A stretch of DNA of 64,000 nucleotides from Chryseobacterium sp. CH21 (lineage in GTDB: Bacteria; Bacteroidota; Bacteroidia; Flavobacteriales; Weeksellaceae), in contig NZ_QICI01000023.1 in NCBI RefSeq assembly GCF_004119445.1, positions 1 to 64,000 on the forward strand. Reading direction: 5' to 3'. Shown here piece after piece: positions 17,524 through 25,866 of this stretch (positions are counted from its first letter, which is position 1; every line of letters starts with the position of its first letter). The translations under genes were made by a program, and so were the position numbers. The notes beneath the pieces were generated by a model, which had not been told where the DNA came from, searched no databases, and saw nothing but the letters and a program-made list of their open reading frames with translations.

Positions 17524-17997
17524 ATGATGAAAAACTTTTTAATTTCACTATCGCTCATATTTCTATCATACTCATGTGAACAGAAGAGAGAAGAAAAAAA
17601 GGACACCCTTAATAATCAAAGTCTTGAATCTGATTTACAAAAAATTACCGGAAGTATTTCATCATCAAAACAACAGATTTCAATTCCATCGGGAGAATAT
17701 TTTGCAACCAACGAGAAGTTGGATGATTATGGAGTTTCATTGAAAATTGAGAAAGATTCTATCATTTATACAGAATCTGGAAATATGGGAAAAATGTATA
17801 ATCAATATCTGCTTAAAGAAGATAAAACTGTTGATGGAAAAATATTTTTAAAATATTCAGAGGTGATTAATGGATATACTGGTGATGCAGATAAACCGCT
17901 TTATTTTGGTATTCTTCAATATGATAAAGGCAAATTATTGTTTGAGAGTGAGTACACAGAAAAAAAGTATGGATTAAAAAATGTAATATTTAAATAA
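17524..17997 (+). CDS. Small lipoprotein, second immunity candidate
   Basis: The 157-residue product has a lipoprotein signal (MMKNFLISLSLIFLSYSC, Cys18), then a charged linker (EQKREEKKD) and an acidic, beta-rich domain. It lies 38 bp after the first lipoprotein and shares its low GC. It may protect against the same effector or be a second, orphan immunity gene left by an earlier toxin tip. No family is recognised. A second ATG one codon downstream could also be the start. Confidence 0.62.
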   Translation: MMKNFLISLSLIFLSYSCEQKREEKKDTLNNQSLESDLQKITGSISSSKQQISIPSGEYFATNEKLDDYGVSLKIEKDSIIYTESGNMGKMYNQYLLKEDKTVDGKIFLKYSEVINGYTGDADKPLYFGILQYDKGKLLFESEYTEKKYGLKNVIFK

Positions 17998-18103
17998 TTA
18001 TTACAATATATCTTATTTAGAAATTTCAAACCTTTAAAAATAAGTAGTCAGCTCTTTAACAAAACCAATTCATCCCATCTATAAATAATTTAGAAAAGAA
18101 ATT

Positions 18104-18134
18104 TCGTTTCATTTAAAAAATATTTTTACCTTTG
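18104..18134 (+). promoter_or_regulatory. Promoter of tyrA leader
   Basis: TACCTTTG at 18127-18134 fits the -7 consensus TAnnTTTG, with a TTTCG resembling the -33 element about 19 bp upstream. Transcription would start near 18140, some 125 bp ahead of the tyrA ATG, leaving an RNA leader that contains the attenuator. Confidence 0.55.
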
Positions 18135-18138
18135 CTAA

Positions 18139-18195
18139 GTGAATTTTAACAACGGAACATATTATTATAGAATTTTTACCTCAGCTCTGGGATAG
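18139..18195 (+). CDS. Candidate Tyr leader peptide of tyrA
   Basis: A GTG-started frame of 18 codons (product MNFNNGTYYYRIFTSALG) has three successive Tyr codons (TAT at 18160-18168) plus two Phe codons, and ends TAG at 18193. It precedes a terminator and the tyrosine-pathway gene tyrA, as expected of a leader peptide that senses charged tRNA-Tyr. Weak point: the GTG lies at or just beside the predicted transcription start, so translation would be leaderless, or the true start differs. Confidence 0.45.
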   Translation: MNFNNGTYYYRIFTSALG

Positions 18196-18246
18196 GGATT
18201 CTTATGAATATAATTTAAAACCTCGTCCTAGGGACGAGGTTTTTTT
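18178..18246 (+). promoter_or_regulatory. Transcription attenuator before tyrA
   Basis: Two exclusive folds can be drawn. The terminator pairs CCTCGTCC (18221-18228) with GGACGAGG (18232-18239), extended by A-T pairs and followed by a T-run. The alternative pairs 18178-18192 (ACCTCAGCTCTGGGA) with 18226-18240 (TCCTAGGGACGAGGT), 13 of 15 positions, and would destroy the terminator. A ribosome stalled at the Tyr codons would leave the first arm mostly free; one at the TAG stop would cover it. Confidence 0.6.
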
Positions 18247-18266
18247 ATTTTAAACAATAGAAAAAG

Positions 18267-19109
18267 ATGAAAATAAGTATTATTGGAGTAGGATTAATCG
18301 GTGGTTCAATGGCCTTGAAATTAAGGGAGAAAAACATCGCCAGCTTCATCTACGGAATCGATAACAATACACAGCATATCAGTGACGCATTAGAACTTAA
18401 AATCATTGATGCCGGAGTAGATCTTGAGCATGGAATTAAAAATTCTGATCTGATTATCCTTGCAATTCCTGTAGATGCTGCCAGAAAGCTATTGCCCTCT
18501 GTTCTTGATTTAGTAACTGATCAGCAGACGGTAATGGATGCAGGTTCTACAAAAGCTGGAATTGTAAATGCAGTAAAAGACCATCCGAGGCGTTCAAGAT
18601 TTGTAGCTTTCCACCCGATGTGGGGAACAGAAAATAACGGTCCGAAATCCGCTATTGCAGAAAGCTTCTCAGGAAAGGCTGGAGTAATCTGCAACAAAGA
18701 AGAATCTGCAGAAGATGCGCTGAACATTGTTGAACAAGTAGTTAATGCCCTTGATATGCACATGATTTACATGGATGCACAAGATCACGACGTCCATACC
18801 GCTTATATTTCCCATATTTCCCACATTACGTCTTATGCCCTTGCCAATACGGTACTGGAAAAAGAACGTGAGGAAGAAACTATTTTTCAGCTTGCAAGTT
18901 CAGGTTTTTCAAGTACGGTACGTCTTGCCAAATCGCATCCTGAAATGTGGGTTCCCATCTTTAAACAAAACAAAGAAAATGTGCTGGATGTGCTGAACGA
19001 ACATATTTCCCAGCTGAGAAAATTCAAATCTGCCCTTGAAAAAGAGAATTATGAATACCTTGAAGAACTGATCACCAATGCCAACAGAATCAGAGGAATT
19101 TTAAGGTAA
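18267..19109 (+). CDS. tyrA: Prephenate dehydrogenase
   Basis: Makes 4-hydroxyphenylpyruvate from prephenate with NAD(P)+, the committed step to tyrosine. The 280-residue product has an N-terminal Rossmann motif (IIGVGLIGGSMALKLRE, residues 4-20), the substrate-site stretch FHPMWGTE near 115-122, and DHDVHTAYISHISH in the helical C-terminal domain. There is no fused chorismate mutase or ACT domain, so control by tyrosine would fall to the attenuator upstream rather than an ACT domain. It is monocistronic here, ending at a terminator 50 bp downstream. Confidence 0.93.
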   Translation: MKISIIGVGLIGGSMALKLREKNIASFIYGIDNNTQHISDALELKIIDAGVDLEHGIKNSDLIILAIPVDAARKLLPSVLDLVTDQQTVMDAGSTKAGIVNAVKDHPRRSRFVAFHPMWGTENNGPKSAIAESFSGKAGVICNKEESAEDALNIVEQVVNALDMHMIYMDAQDHDVHTAYISHISHITSYALANTVLEKEREEETIFQLASSGFSSTVRLAKSHPEMWVPIFKQNKENVLDVLNEHISQLRKFKSALEKENYEYLEELITNANRIRGILR

Positions 19110-19161
19110 GCAATTCCACACGATACTAAAAGCCCAGCGGTTTTTACTTTTATTTTATTAA

Positions 19162-19193
19162 GAAACCCTTAGACATTACTGACTAAGGGTTTT
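19162..19193. terminator. Terminator between tyrA and sdaA
   Basis: AAACCCTTAG pairs with CTAAGGGTTTT around a 13-nt loop and is followed by ATTTTT. It lies between two convergent genes and may serve both. Confidence 0.75.
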
Positions 19194-19217
19194 ATTTTTA
19201 AAACAATGTCATTTCTG

Positions 19218-20636
19218 TTAACACTCCGGAACGTTCACGGCAATTGCAAGCCCGCCTTCTGAAGTTTCTTTAAAACGGTCACTCATAGACTGAGCGGTTT
19301 CCCACATCGTAAGAATCACCTCATCCAATGTTACCTTTGCCTTGGTTGGATCACTTTCCAGTGCAATATTAGCAGCAGTGATTGCTTTCATAGCACCCAT
19401 TGTATTTCTTTCGATGCATGGGATTTGTACAAGTCCTTTAATTGGGTCACACGTTAATCCAAGATGATGTTCCATTGCAATTTCTGCCGCCATCAATACC
19501 TGTCCTACGCTTCCACCCAGAATCTCTGTAAGTCCGGCTGCTGCCATTGCAGAAGACACTCCGATTTCCGCCTGACATCCTCCCATCGCTGCTGAAATAG
19601 TCGCATTTTTCTTGAATAAGGTTCCTATTTCTCCTGCCACAAGTAAGAATCTCACAATATCATCTTCACTGATAAATGGTGTAAATGCCTGAGAATACAT
19701 CAATACTGCCGGAATTACCCCACTCGCTCCATTGGTAGGTGCTGTAATAATTCTTCCGAAACTTGCATTCTCTTCATTTACTGCCAGTGCAAAACAGGCA
19801 ATCCATTTGTTGATATTGGTGAAGTTTTCTTCAGCATCTACAACCTGCTGGAACCATTCATCTTTATTTTTATAAATCTTGTCTCCTAACAGCTTTCTGT
19901 TGATTCCTGCTGCTCTTCGGGTAACATTCAGTCCGCCCGGAAGGATTCCTTCTTTATTAACGCCTTTATAAATGCATTCTTTAATCTGCTGCCAGATATA
20001 AAGCGCTTCCTGTCTCGTCTCTTCGTGAGTTCTCCAGCTTTCTTCATTCATGAAAATCAAATCTGATATTTTATCAAATCCCAGCTTTTCACAATATTTT
20101 GCAATATCCGAAGCCTTATGGCAAGGATATAATGTACGTACACACTGCTTTTGAATAGAGTTTTTTTCCTGGCTCGCAATGAAACCTCCGCCTACAGAAT
20201 AAAAATCCTGCACCAACTCTGTCCCATCTTCGAAAACAGCTCTGAAGATCATTCCGTTAGGATGAAAATCAAGGCTCTTTTTCATATTTAAAATCAAATG
20301 ATGTCCGTAAACAAATGGAATAATTTTCTCTCCTCCCAGGTTAATGGTTTGAGTACTTTTGATATACTCTATTTTCTCATCAATCTTTGAAGTATTGATG
20401 GTTTTAAAATCTTCTCCGTTCAACCCAAGCATTCCCGCAATATCAGTCCCATGCCCAATCCCCGTCTTGGCGAGTGAGCCAAAGAATTCAAGAAAAACCT
20501 CTTTAACTTCTTCTATTGATCTTTCTCTTTTTATAATCCTGATAAATGCAGCTGCTGCATTCCAAGGTCCCATCGTATGCGAACTGGACGGGCCTATTCC
20601 TACTTTAATAATCTCAAAAACCGATATTGATTCCAT
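19218..20636 (-). CDS. sdaA: L-serine ammonia-lyase (iron-sulfur)
   Basis: Deaminates L-serine to pyruvate. The single 472-residue chain joins the beta domain (N-terminal: VGIGPSSSHTMGPWNAA, residues ~12-28) and the alpha domain (C-terminal). Cysteines in MGGCQAEIG, LTCDPIKG and IPCIERN are those that hold the [4Fe-4S] cluster. Length and order match the one-chain SdaA type of E. coli. It is monocistronic and convergent with tyrA. Confidence 0.95.
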   Translation of the reverse strand: MESISVFEIIKVGIGPSSSHTMGPWNAAAAFIRIIKRERSIEEVKEVFLEFFGSLAKTGIGHGTDIAGMLGLNGEDFKTINTSKIDEKIEYIKSTQTINLGGEKIIPFVYGHHLILNMKKSLDFHPNGMIFRAVFEDGTELVQDFYSVGGGFIASQEKNSIQKQCVRTLYPCHKASDIAKYCEKLGFDKISDLIFMNEESWRTHEETRQEALYIWQQIKECIYKGVNKEGILPGGLNVTRRAAGINRKLLGDKIYKNKDEWFQQVVDAEENFTNINKWIACFALAVNEENASFGRIITAPTNGASGVIPAVLMYSQAFTPFISEDDIVRFLLVAGEIGTLFKKNATISAAMGGCQAEIGVSSAMAAAGLTEILGGSVGQVLMAAEIAMEHHLGLTCDPIKGLVQIPCIERNTMGAMKAITAANIALESDPTKAKVTLDEVILTMWETAQSMSDRFKETSEGGLAIAVNVPEC

Positions 20637-20717
20637 AAATGATTCGTCATTTTCCTCAAAAACAAAGATACATGATAAATCCTAATATATGCATAGCAAA
20701 ATCCCAGATTTATTTGG

Positions 20718-20747
20718 TTTTGACAGTGCATAAAATAAGTATTTTTG
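20718..20747 (+). promoter_or_regulatory. Promoter of Crp-type regulator
   Basis: TTTTG (20718-20722), 17 bp, then TATTTTTG (20740-20747): a textbook Bacteroidota promoter. The ATG is 70 bp downstream. A 17-codon frame starting at 20764 (MNFNQIYHHIALFNYFF) ends exactly at the base before that ATG and might be a leader frame or chance. Confidence 0.65.
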
Positions 20748-20817
20748 TAATTGAACTGATCCTATGAATTTCAATCAGATCTATCATCACATTGCTCTTT
20801 TTAATTATTTTTTTTAA

Positions 20818-21423
20818 ATGGAAACATTAATTAAAAGCATTCTGCAACATGTACAATTAAGTCCGGAAGAAATAGCGGTCTGTAAAAGTTTCTGGACAGA
20901 AAAAACATTGGAAAAAGGTGATTTTCTACTGAGAAACGGGGAAATCTGCCGCCATGACAGTTATATCATTTCAGGTGTTTTAAAAGCTTTCTGCATCAAT
21001 GAAGACAACGGAAATGAAGAAATTCTCTTTTTAGCTATTGATCACTGGTGGGCTACAGATATTGCCAGTTTTTCAAAACAGAAACCTTCCATTTATAATA
21101 TTCAGGCTGTAGAAAAAACAAAGCTCCTACAGATCAGCCATCAGTCCTTTCAAAAAATGCTGAAGGAAATTCCGTCCTTAGAAAGATACTTCAGAATCAT
21201 TCTGGAAAGCTATCTTGGAACCCTGGAAAAAAGAGTCGTGTTCAATCATATGCACAAAGCGGAACAGAAGTATTATGATTTTCTGGAGATCTACCCCGAC
21301 ATTTCCTCCAGAGTTCCTCAGTACCTGATTGCTTCCTATCTTGGTGTAACTCCTGAATTCATCAGCAGAATTAGGAAAAAAATAAATCCTCTTGAACTAG
21401 ATCAATTTTTCAGGATTAAATAA
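20818..21423 (+). CDS. Crp/Fnr-family transcription regulator
   Basis: The 201-residue product has an N-terminal cyclic-nucleotide-binding-like beta-barrel (KGDFLLRNGEICRHDSYIISGVLKAF, residues ~33-60) and a C-terminal helix-turn-helix (VPQYLIASYLGVTPEFISRIRKK, near 170-192). The phosphate-binding motif of true cAMP receptors is not seen, so another small ligand is likely. The downstream gene, 31 bp away on the same strand, encodes a flavin-type NAD(P)H oxidoreductase; such pairs are common in flavobacteria and suggest control of a redox or quinone response. Confidence 0.85.
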   Translation: METLIKSILQHVQLSPEEIAVCKSFWTEKTLEKGDFLLRNGEICRHDSYIISGVLKAFCINEDNGNEEILFLAIDHWWATDIASFSKQKPSIYNIQAVEKTKLLQISHQSFQKMLKEIPSLERYFRIILESYLGTLEKRVVFNHMHKAEQKYYDFLEIYPDISSRVPQYLIASYLGVTPEFISRIRKKINPLELDQFFRIK

Positions 21424-21454
21424 TTAGGAATTTTGTAGTATAAATTCTTAACAA

Positions 21455-22078
21455 ATGAAAATACTGATTATTAATGCCAGTGTAAGAAATGAAAGATCTT
21501 ACAGTAGAAAATTAACCCAGCTTTTCGTTGAAAACTGGACAATCAAATATCCTCTTGACACGTTCACTTACAGAGAAGCAGGAACTGATACGATTCCCAA
21601 TATTGATGAATCCTGGATTGCAGGAGCTTTCAAAAGATCTAGAGATAAAACTGAAGAAAACCAAAAACCTTTACAGCTGAGCAATGAACTCGTCAAAGAG
21701 CTCAAGGAACATGATGTGTATGTGATTGGAACTCCCATGTACAACTGGTCTATTCCGTCCGGATTGAAAGCTTATATCGATCAGGTGATGCGGATTAATG
21801 AAACCTGGAAATTCAAATCTGGAGTTCCGGATGGTGATTATGTAGGACTTCTTGAAAATAAAAAGCTTTTTATTCTCTCAACCCGTGGTGATACCGGATA
21901 TGGAGAAAATGAAAAGAACGGCCACATCAATTTTCAAACGACTTATCTGAAACATATTTTCGGAATTATGGGCGTGAATGATGTCACCATTCATTCCTTA
22001 GATAATGAAGAATTCGGAGGTGAAGTCTTTGAAAATTCTAAGAATAAAATCTTCGAAGCCATTGAATCCATTCAATAA
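21455..22078 (+). CDS. FMN-dependent NAD(P)H oxidoreductase (AzoR-like)
   Basis: A 207-residue flavodoxin-fold enzyme of the quinone reductase / azoreductase type: MKILIINASVR at the N-terminus binds the FMN phosphate, GTPMYNWSIPSGLKAYIDQV (near 93-112) is the family signature, and STRGDTGYG (~144-152) binds the flavin ring. Relatives reduce quinones or azo compounds with NADH in the cytosol. It probably forms an operon with the Crp-type regulator upstream. Confidence 0.87.
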   Translation: MKILIINASVRNERSYSRKLTQLFVENWTIKYPLDTFTYREAGTDTIPNIDESWIAGAFKRSRDKTEENQKPLQLSNELVKELKEHDVYVIGTPMYNWSIPSGLKAYIDQVMRINETWKFKSGVPDGDYVGLLENKKLFILSTRGDTGYGENEKNGHINFQTTYLKHIFGIMGVNDVTIHSLDNEEFGGEVFENSKNKIFEAIESIQ

Positions 22079-22108
22079 AGTATTTTTGATTTAATATAAC
22101 ACTCAGCA

Positions 22109-22234
22109 GGCTATCTCAAAAGCTCAATTATTGGGCATTTATCATTCTAACGAAGGAATAATCTTTAATAACCAGACTGGTAAGATTCTTCACTACATTT
22201 CATTTCATTCAGAATGACATTTTTGAGACAGTTT
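22109..22234. repeat. Short inverted-repeat element
   Basis: The ends CTATCTCAAAA (22111-22121) and TTTTGAGACAG (22222-22232) are inverted copies with one mismatch. Inside, ATCATTCTAACGAAGGAATAAT and the complement of GATTCTTCACTACATTTC...CAGAATGAC form a second imperfect inverted repeat. It fills the gap between the flavoreductase gene and amtB and looks like a small non-coding hairpin element, distinct from the five-copy family. Confidence 0.55.
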
Positions 22235-22244
22235 ACTCTTTTTC

Positions 22245-23611
22245 TCAGCTGAAACTTTCCTCATGCTGTGACAGATCAAGCCCCTTATTTTCAGACTCTT
22301 CAGAAACTCTGAGAGTAATGATAGCATCTGTCACTTTATATAAAATCAATGAACCGAAAAATGTAAAACCAGAAACCAAAACTAATGCTGCCATATGATG
22401 AAGAAAAACCTCTAGCCCTCCATGTAATAAGCTTGCCTTTTCACCATGAGCAAAGATAGCGGTAAGAATCATTCCCATAATTCCCCCTACTCCATGACAG
22501 GCAAAAACATCCAGCGTATCATCTATTTTCTTTAACCCTTTCCAGTTCACCATTATATTAGAAACTATTGCTGTGATAAATCCAATAAAAAGGCTTTCCT
22601 GAATGCTTACAAAACCACATCCCGGAGTAATGGCCACCAGCCCTACAACTGCTCCAATACAAGCCCCCAAAGCAGAAACGCTTCTCCCATTGATTCTGTC
22701 AAAAAAGATCCAGGTCATCATTGCTGAAGCAGAAGCAATAGTGGTTGTTCCGAAAGCAGTAGCCGCAGAGACAGAAGCACTCAGTGCAGATCCTGCATTG
22801 AAACCAAACCATCCGAACCACAGCATTCCCGTCCCCAGAAGTACATACGGAATATTGGAGGGTTCATGATGCGGATTTTTTCTGTTGCCAACCACCATAG
22901 CTCCGGCAAGAGCTGCAAAACCTGCACTCATATGTACCACGGTTCCTCCCGCAAAGTCTTTCACTCCAAAATATTTGTTCAAAAGGCCGTCAGGATGCCA
23001 CACCATATGACAAAGAGGAGTATAAATAAAGATGCTGAAAAGAACAATAAATAATAAATAAGAAATAAAACGAACCCTTTCTGCAAAAGATCCGGTAATA
23101 ATAGCCGGAGTAATAACGGCAAATTTCATCTGAAACAGGGCAAACAGAATAAACGGAATAGTAGGTGCCATCAGTTTATGAGGCAGATTTCCTACCCCGT
23201 TAAAAAATGGATAACTTAAGGGATTTCCAATGATTCCATAATGTTTTCCGGCAATAGTAACGCCCAGGGATTCACCAAATGACAAAGAAAAACCTAAGAC
23301 CACCCAAACCATAGAGATCACTCCTAAAGCAATAAAGCTCTGCAGCATGGTAGAAATGACATTTTTTTCCCGACCATTCCTCCATAAAAGAAAGAAAGAC
23401 CTGGTGTCATGAGCAGAACAAGTCCGGCCGCGGCCAAAATCCAGGCTACATCAGCGCCTACAATTTTATCTTCACTTAGAAATTCTCCCGTATCAGGAAT
23501 ACCTGAAGCCGGATTCCAGAATAAACCTCCGATAGCTACAAGTGAAATAACAGAGAATGAAACGATCCACTTTAATCCTACTTTCATAAAATTTATATTT
23601 AACCCTATCAA
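22245..23611 (-). pseudogene. amtB: Ammonium transporter, frameshifted
   Basis: Two minus-strand frames make one Amt/MEP ammonium channel. The N-terminal part has a signal-like segment, AWILAAAGLVLLMTPGLSFFYGGMVG, and then loses frame at an A7 run (plus-strand T7 near 23364-23370). One more A gives GMVGKKNVISTMLQSFIALG, and the second part continues with the pore motifs GGTVVHMSAGFAALAG, FGWFGFNAGSALS and the twin-histidine region FACHGVGGIMGMI. The restored length, about 455 residues, and ~11 membrane helices are normal. No glnK/PII gene lies beside it in this window. The lost base is probably a sequencing error. Confidence 0.88.
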
Positions 23612-23694
23612 ATTTAAACATAAATTTCATAAAAATCATATTTTTAAACAGACACCCCTATAAAAACACTATTTAATCAATAATATTTATTTTT

Positions 23695-24336
23695 TTAAGA
23701 AAACACCTCCTTCAGTATTTTGGAAACCTCTTTAGATTTGGTAGCCGGGAAAAGATGAGTTCCCCCTTTCACTACATAATCAGGATTGGAATAACGGATG
23801 GGAAAAACAATATCTTTATCTCCCAAAATCTGAATTACATTAGGATTTTCCTCAAACTTCCATTCGGAAACCTTTTCTACAGACCATTTCAGATAATAAG
23901 GATCTCTGACTTTAAAATATTGTAAAAGTTTAGGATTTTTAGGATCAAAAAGTTTTCGGACAACAGCATATACATTGGCTGCTTTATCGTTGAATAAACC
24001 CACAGGCAATATTCTTGGGATTTTGGTAACTTCACCGGTCTTAATAAATTTAGACTTTTCCTTATCCGATTTTATACTTCCCAGAATGACTACTTTCTCT
24101 GCAGGTTTCAATTGATTAATTTCCTGCACCATAATTCCTCCAAAAGAATACCCCAACAGGCAGAACGGCTCAGAATCATCTACTTTTTCTGCCATTCTTT
24201 TAACGTAGGTATCAAAAGGTTCATTTTTTTCAGGAATAAGCCAATCTATAAAAATTAATTCATAGTGTTCGGGAAACTCTATTCTTTCAAGGACTTTAAA
24301 GTCTGCTCCCAGACCACTTACAATATAAATTTTCAT
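23695..24336 (-). CDS. Alpha/beta-hydrolase
   Basis: The 213-residue cytosolic product has the nucleophile elbow GYSFGG (Ser near residue 64), a late Asp in ILGDKDIVFP and a His in GGTHLFP, giving a plausible Ser-Asp-His triad. Substrate unknown; the small size with no lid suggests an esterase or a thioesterase-like enzyme. It stands alone between amtB and the yceI genes. Confidence 0.8.
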   Translation of the reverse strand: MKIYIVSGLGADFKVLERIEFPEHYELIFIDWLIPEKNEPFDTYVKRMAEKVDDSEPFCLLGYSFGGIMVQEINQLKPAEKVVILGSIKSDKEKSKFIKTGEVTKIPRILPVGLFNDKAANVYAVVRKLFDPKNPKLLQYFKVRDPYYLKWSVEKVSEWKFEENPNVIQILGDKDIVFPIRYSNPDYVVKGGTHLFPATKSKEVSKILKEVFS

Positions 24337-24407
24337 ACCACTAATTTATGAAAAATACAGAAACAAGGGAATGACCGCACGTAATCTTTATTCAATGAAA
24401 CATAAAA

Positions 24408-24435
24408 AAAGAGCAGCCCTCACGAACTGCTCTTC
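24408..24435 (-). terminator. Terminator after first yceI gene
   Basis: AAGAGCAG pairs with CTGCTCTT around CCCTCACGAA; on the minus strand it is followed by TTTTTTT, 20 bp beyond the stop of the yceI gene. Confidence 0.85.
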
Positions 24436-24454
24436 TGTATTTATAAAATAGATC

Positions 24455-25081
24455 TTATTTTTTCTTCTTTTGAATTCTGTTCTCGTTATCCAACATTTCA
24501 GTCGTCACTTTGAACTGGATGTCCATTTCATTCTTGATGAAATAATCTTTCAATGAAGACTGATAGAATACTTTAAAGTCTCTTCTGTTCAGGGAGAACT
24601 TTGCAGATTCAATAGATGTTGTAAACTGAGTAACATATACATTTGCAGGGAAAGAAATTGTTTTTCTCACTCCTTTAAGGGTAAGGTCACCGTACACTGT
24701 AGAATTGTATTCACTGTTTGCTAAAGGAATAATTTTAGTCAAATGGAATTTTGCAACAGGGAATTTTTTTACTTCAAAGAAGTTGGTACTTTTCAGATCG
24801 TTGGTAAGCTTGATCTGATCTTCATCAGAAACATCTCCCGCTATCATACTTCTCATATCTATTACAAACTCTCCATCTACCAGAACCGTATGGTCAAAAT
24901 TGAATTTTCCGCTTTTTAGCTTTACCGTTCCTGAGTGGGAAGAAGCTTCGGTTTTCACCACTTTATACCCCCACCATCTGATCTCTGATGAAGTCACTTT
25001 TGCAACCTTATCAAATTTCTTTTGAGCAGAAACAAATGATATACTTGCGCACACCATAGCAAACAATAGTAATCTTTTCAT
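24455..25081 (-). CDS. YceI-family periplasmic protein (1)
   Basis: The 208-residue product has a Sec signal peptide (MKRLLLFAMVCASISFVSA) and one YceI lipocalin-like domain: SSHSGTVKLKSGKFNF, FDHTVLVDGEFVIDMRSM, KFPVAKFHLTKI, VYGDLTLKGVRKTISFP and KFSLNRRDFKVFYQ. YceI proteins bind isoprenoid chains or similar lipids in the periplasm. A C-terminal Lys tail (RIQKKKK) is unusual. A second yceI gene lies upstream on the same strand with a terminator between them. Confidence 0.9.
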   Translation of the reverse strand: MKRLLLFAMVCASISFVSAQKKFDKVAKVTSSEIRWWGYKVVKTEASSHSGTVKLKSGKFNFDHTVLVDGEFVIDMRSMIAGDVSDEDQIKLTNDLKSTNFFEVKKFPVAKFHLTKIIPLANSEYNSTVYGDLTLKGVRKTISFPANVYVTQFTTSIESAKFSLNRRDFKVFYQSSLKDYFIKNEMDIQFKVTTEMLDNENRIQKKKK

Positions 25082-25112
25082 TCTTTTTTATTTACAATTC
25101 AACAAAAATAAA

Positions 25113-25137
25113 AAAAGTGTAGAACTTCTACACTTTT
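25113..25137 (-). terminator. Terminator after second yceI gene
   Basis: AAAAGTGTAGA and TCTACACTTTT form an 11-bp stem with a 3-nt loop; on the minus strand TTTATTTTTG follows. It ends the upstream yceI transcript before the other copy. Confidence 0.8.
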
Positions 25138-25158
25138 AATAATCTTTTTTTGATTAAT

Positions 25159-25724
25159 TTATTGAGCAGTTACCTTTACAAGCATATCAATATCATCTTT
25201 CACAAAAACATCCTGCATTGTAGACTTGTACGCTACGTCAAATTTTTGTCTGTCGAAAGAGAATTTGTTTGATACTAAACTTACTACTCCTTTGCTGTAA
25301 GAAATCTTAGCAGGGAAAGAGATTGGGCTTGTTTTTCCTTTTACAGTAAGGTTTCCGGTTACAAGAGAGTTATACACTTTATCGTTGTTTTTCTTTATTC
25401 CTGTAATTTTGAAGCTTGCTGTAGGGAATTTTTCAACTTCAAAGAAGTCACCATTCTTAAGGTGCCCGTTCAGTTTTTGTTGATATTCTCCTGTAAGGTC
25501 AGTAGCATTGATAGAAGTCATATCCAATACGAAGCTTCCGCCTACCAATTGGTTTCCTTTCATTACCATATCCCCAGACTTTACTTTTACAGTACCGTCG
25601 TGAGAGCTAGCCTCAGATTTTGCTACTTTATATCCCCACCAGTGTACATCAGACGCTACTACTTTCTTTGACTGTCCGAATGCTAATCCACCAGCTAAAA
25701 CTGCTAATAAAAATATTTTTTCAT
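25159..25724 (-). pseudogene. YceI-family periplasmic protein (2), frameshifted start
   Basis: From ATG at 25724 the frame is MKKYFY then stop, but adding one A to the A6 run (plus-strand 25716-25721) gives MKKIFLLAVLAGGLAFGQ, a perfect signal peptide, which joins the YceI domain (WGYKVAKSEASSHDGTVKV, MTSINATDLTGEYQQKLNGH, FSFDRQKFDVAYKS). The restored protein is about 189 residues. Without the correction only an internal ATG at 25569 would be available, removing the signal peptide and the first strands. It is paralogous to the neighbouring yceI gene. A sequencing error is likely. Confidence 0.85.
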
Positions 25725-25835
25725 TGAATAGAGTTGTTTACTTATTTAACGATACAAATGTAAGTATCTTATTCAATAGATTTCATTGATGTATATCAAT
25801 AAAAATTATTATTTTCATGAATAATATCATCCCAT

Positions 25836-25862
25836 AAAAAACTCCGGGAAAATCCGGAGTTG
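25836..25862 (-). terminator. Terminator after glucokinase gene
   Basis: AACTCCGG pairs with CCGGAGTT around GAAAAT; on the minus strand it is followed by TTTTTATGGG, directly after the glk stop. Confidence 0.75.
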
Positions 25863-25866
25863 TATT

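Noticed and set aside
16577..17997. The two lipoproteins considered as independent housekeeping genes
   Set aside because: Not excluded, but position, strand and shared low GC with the effector tip fit an immunity role better.
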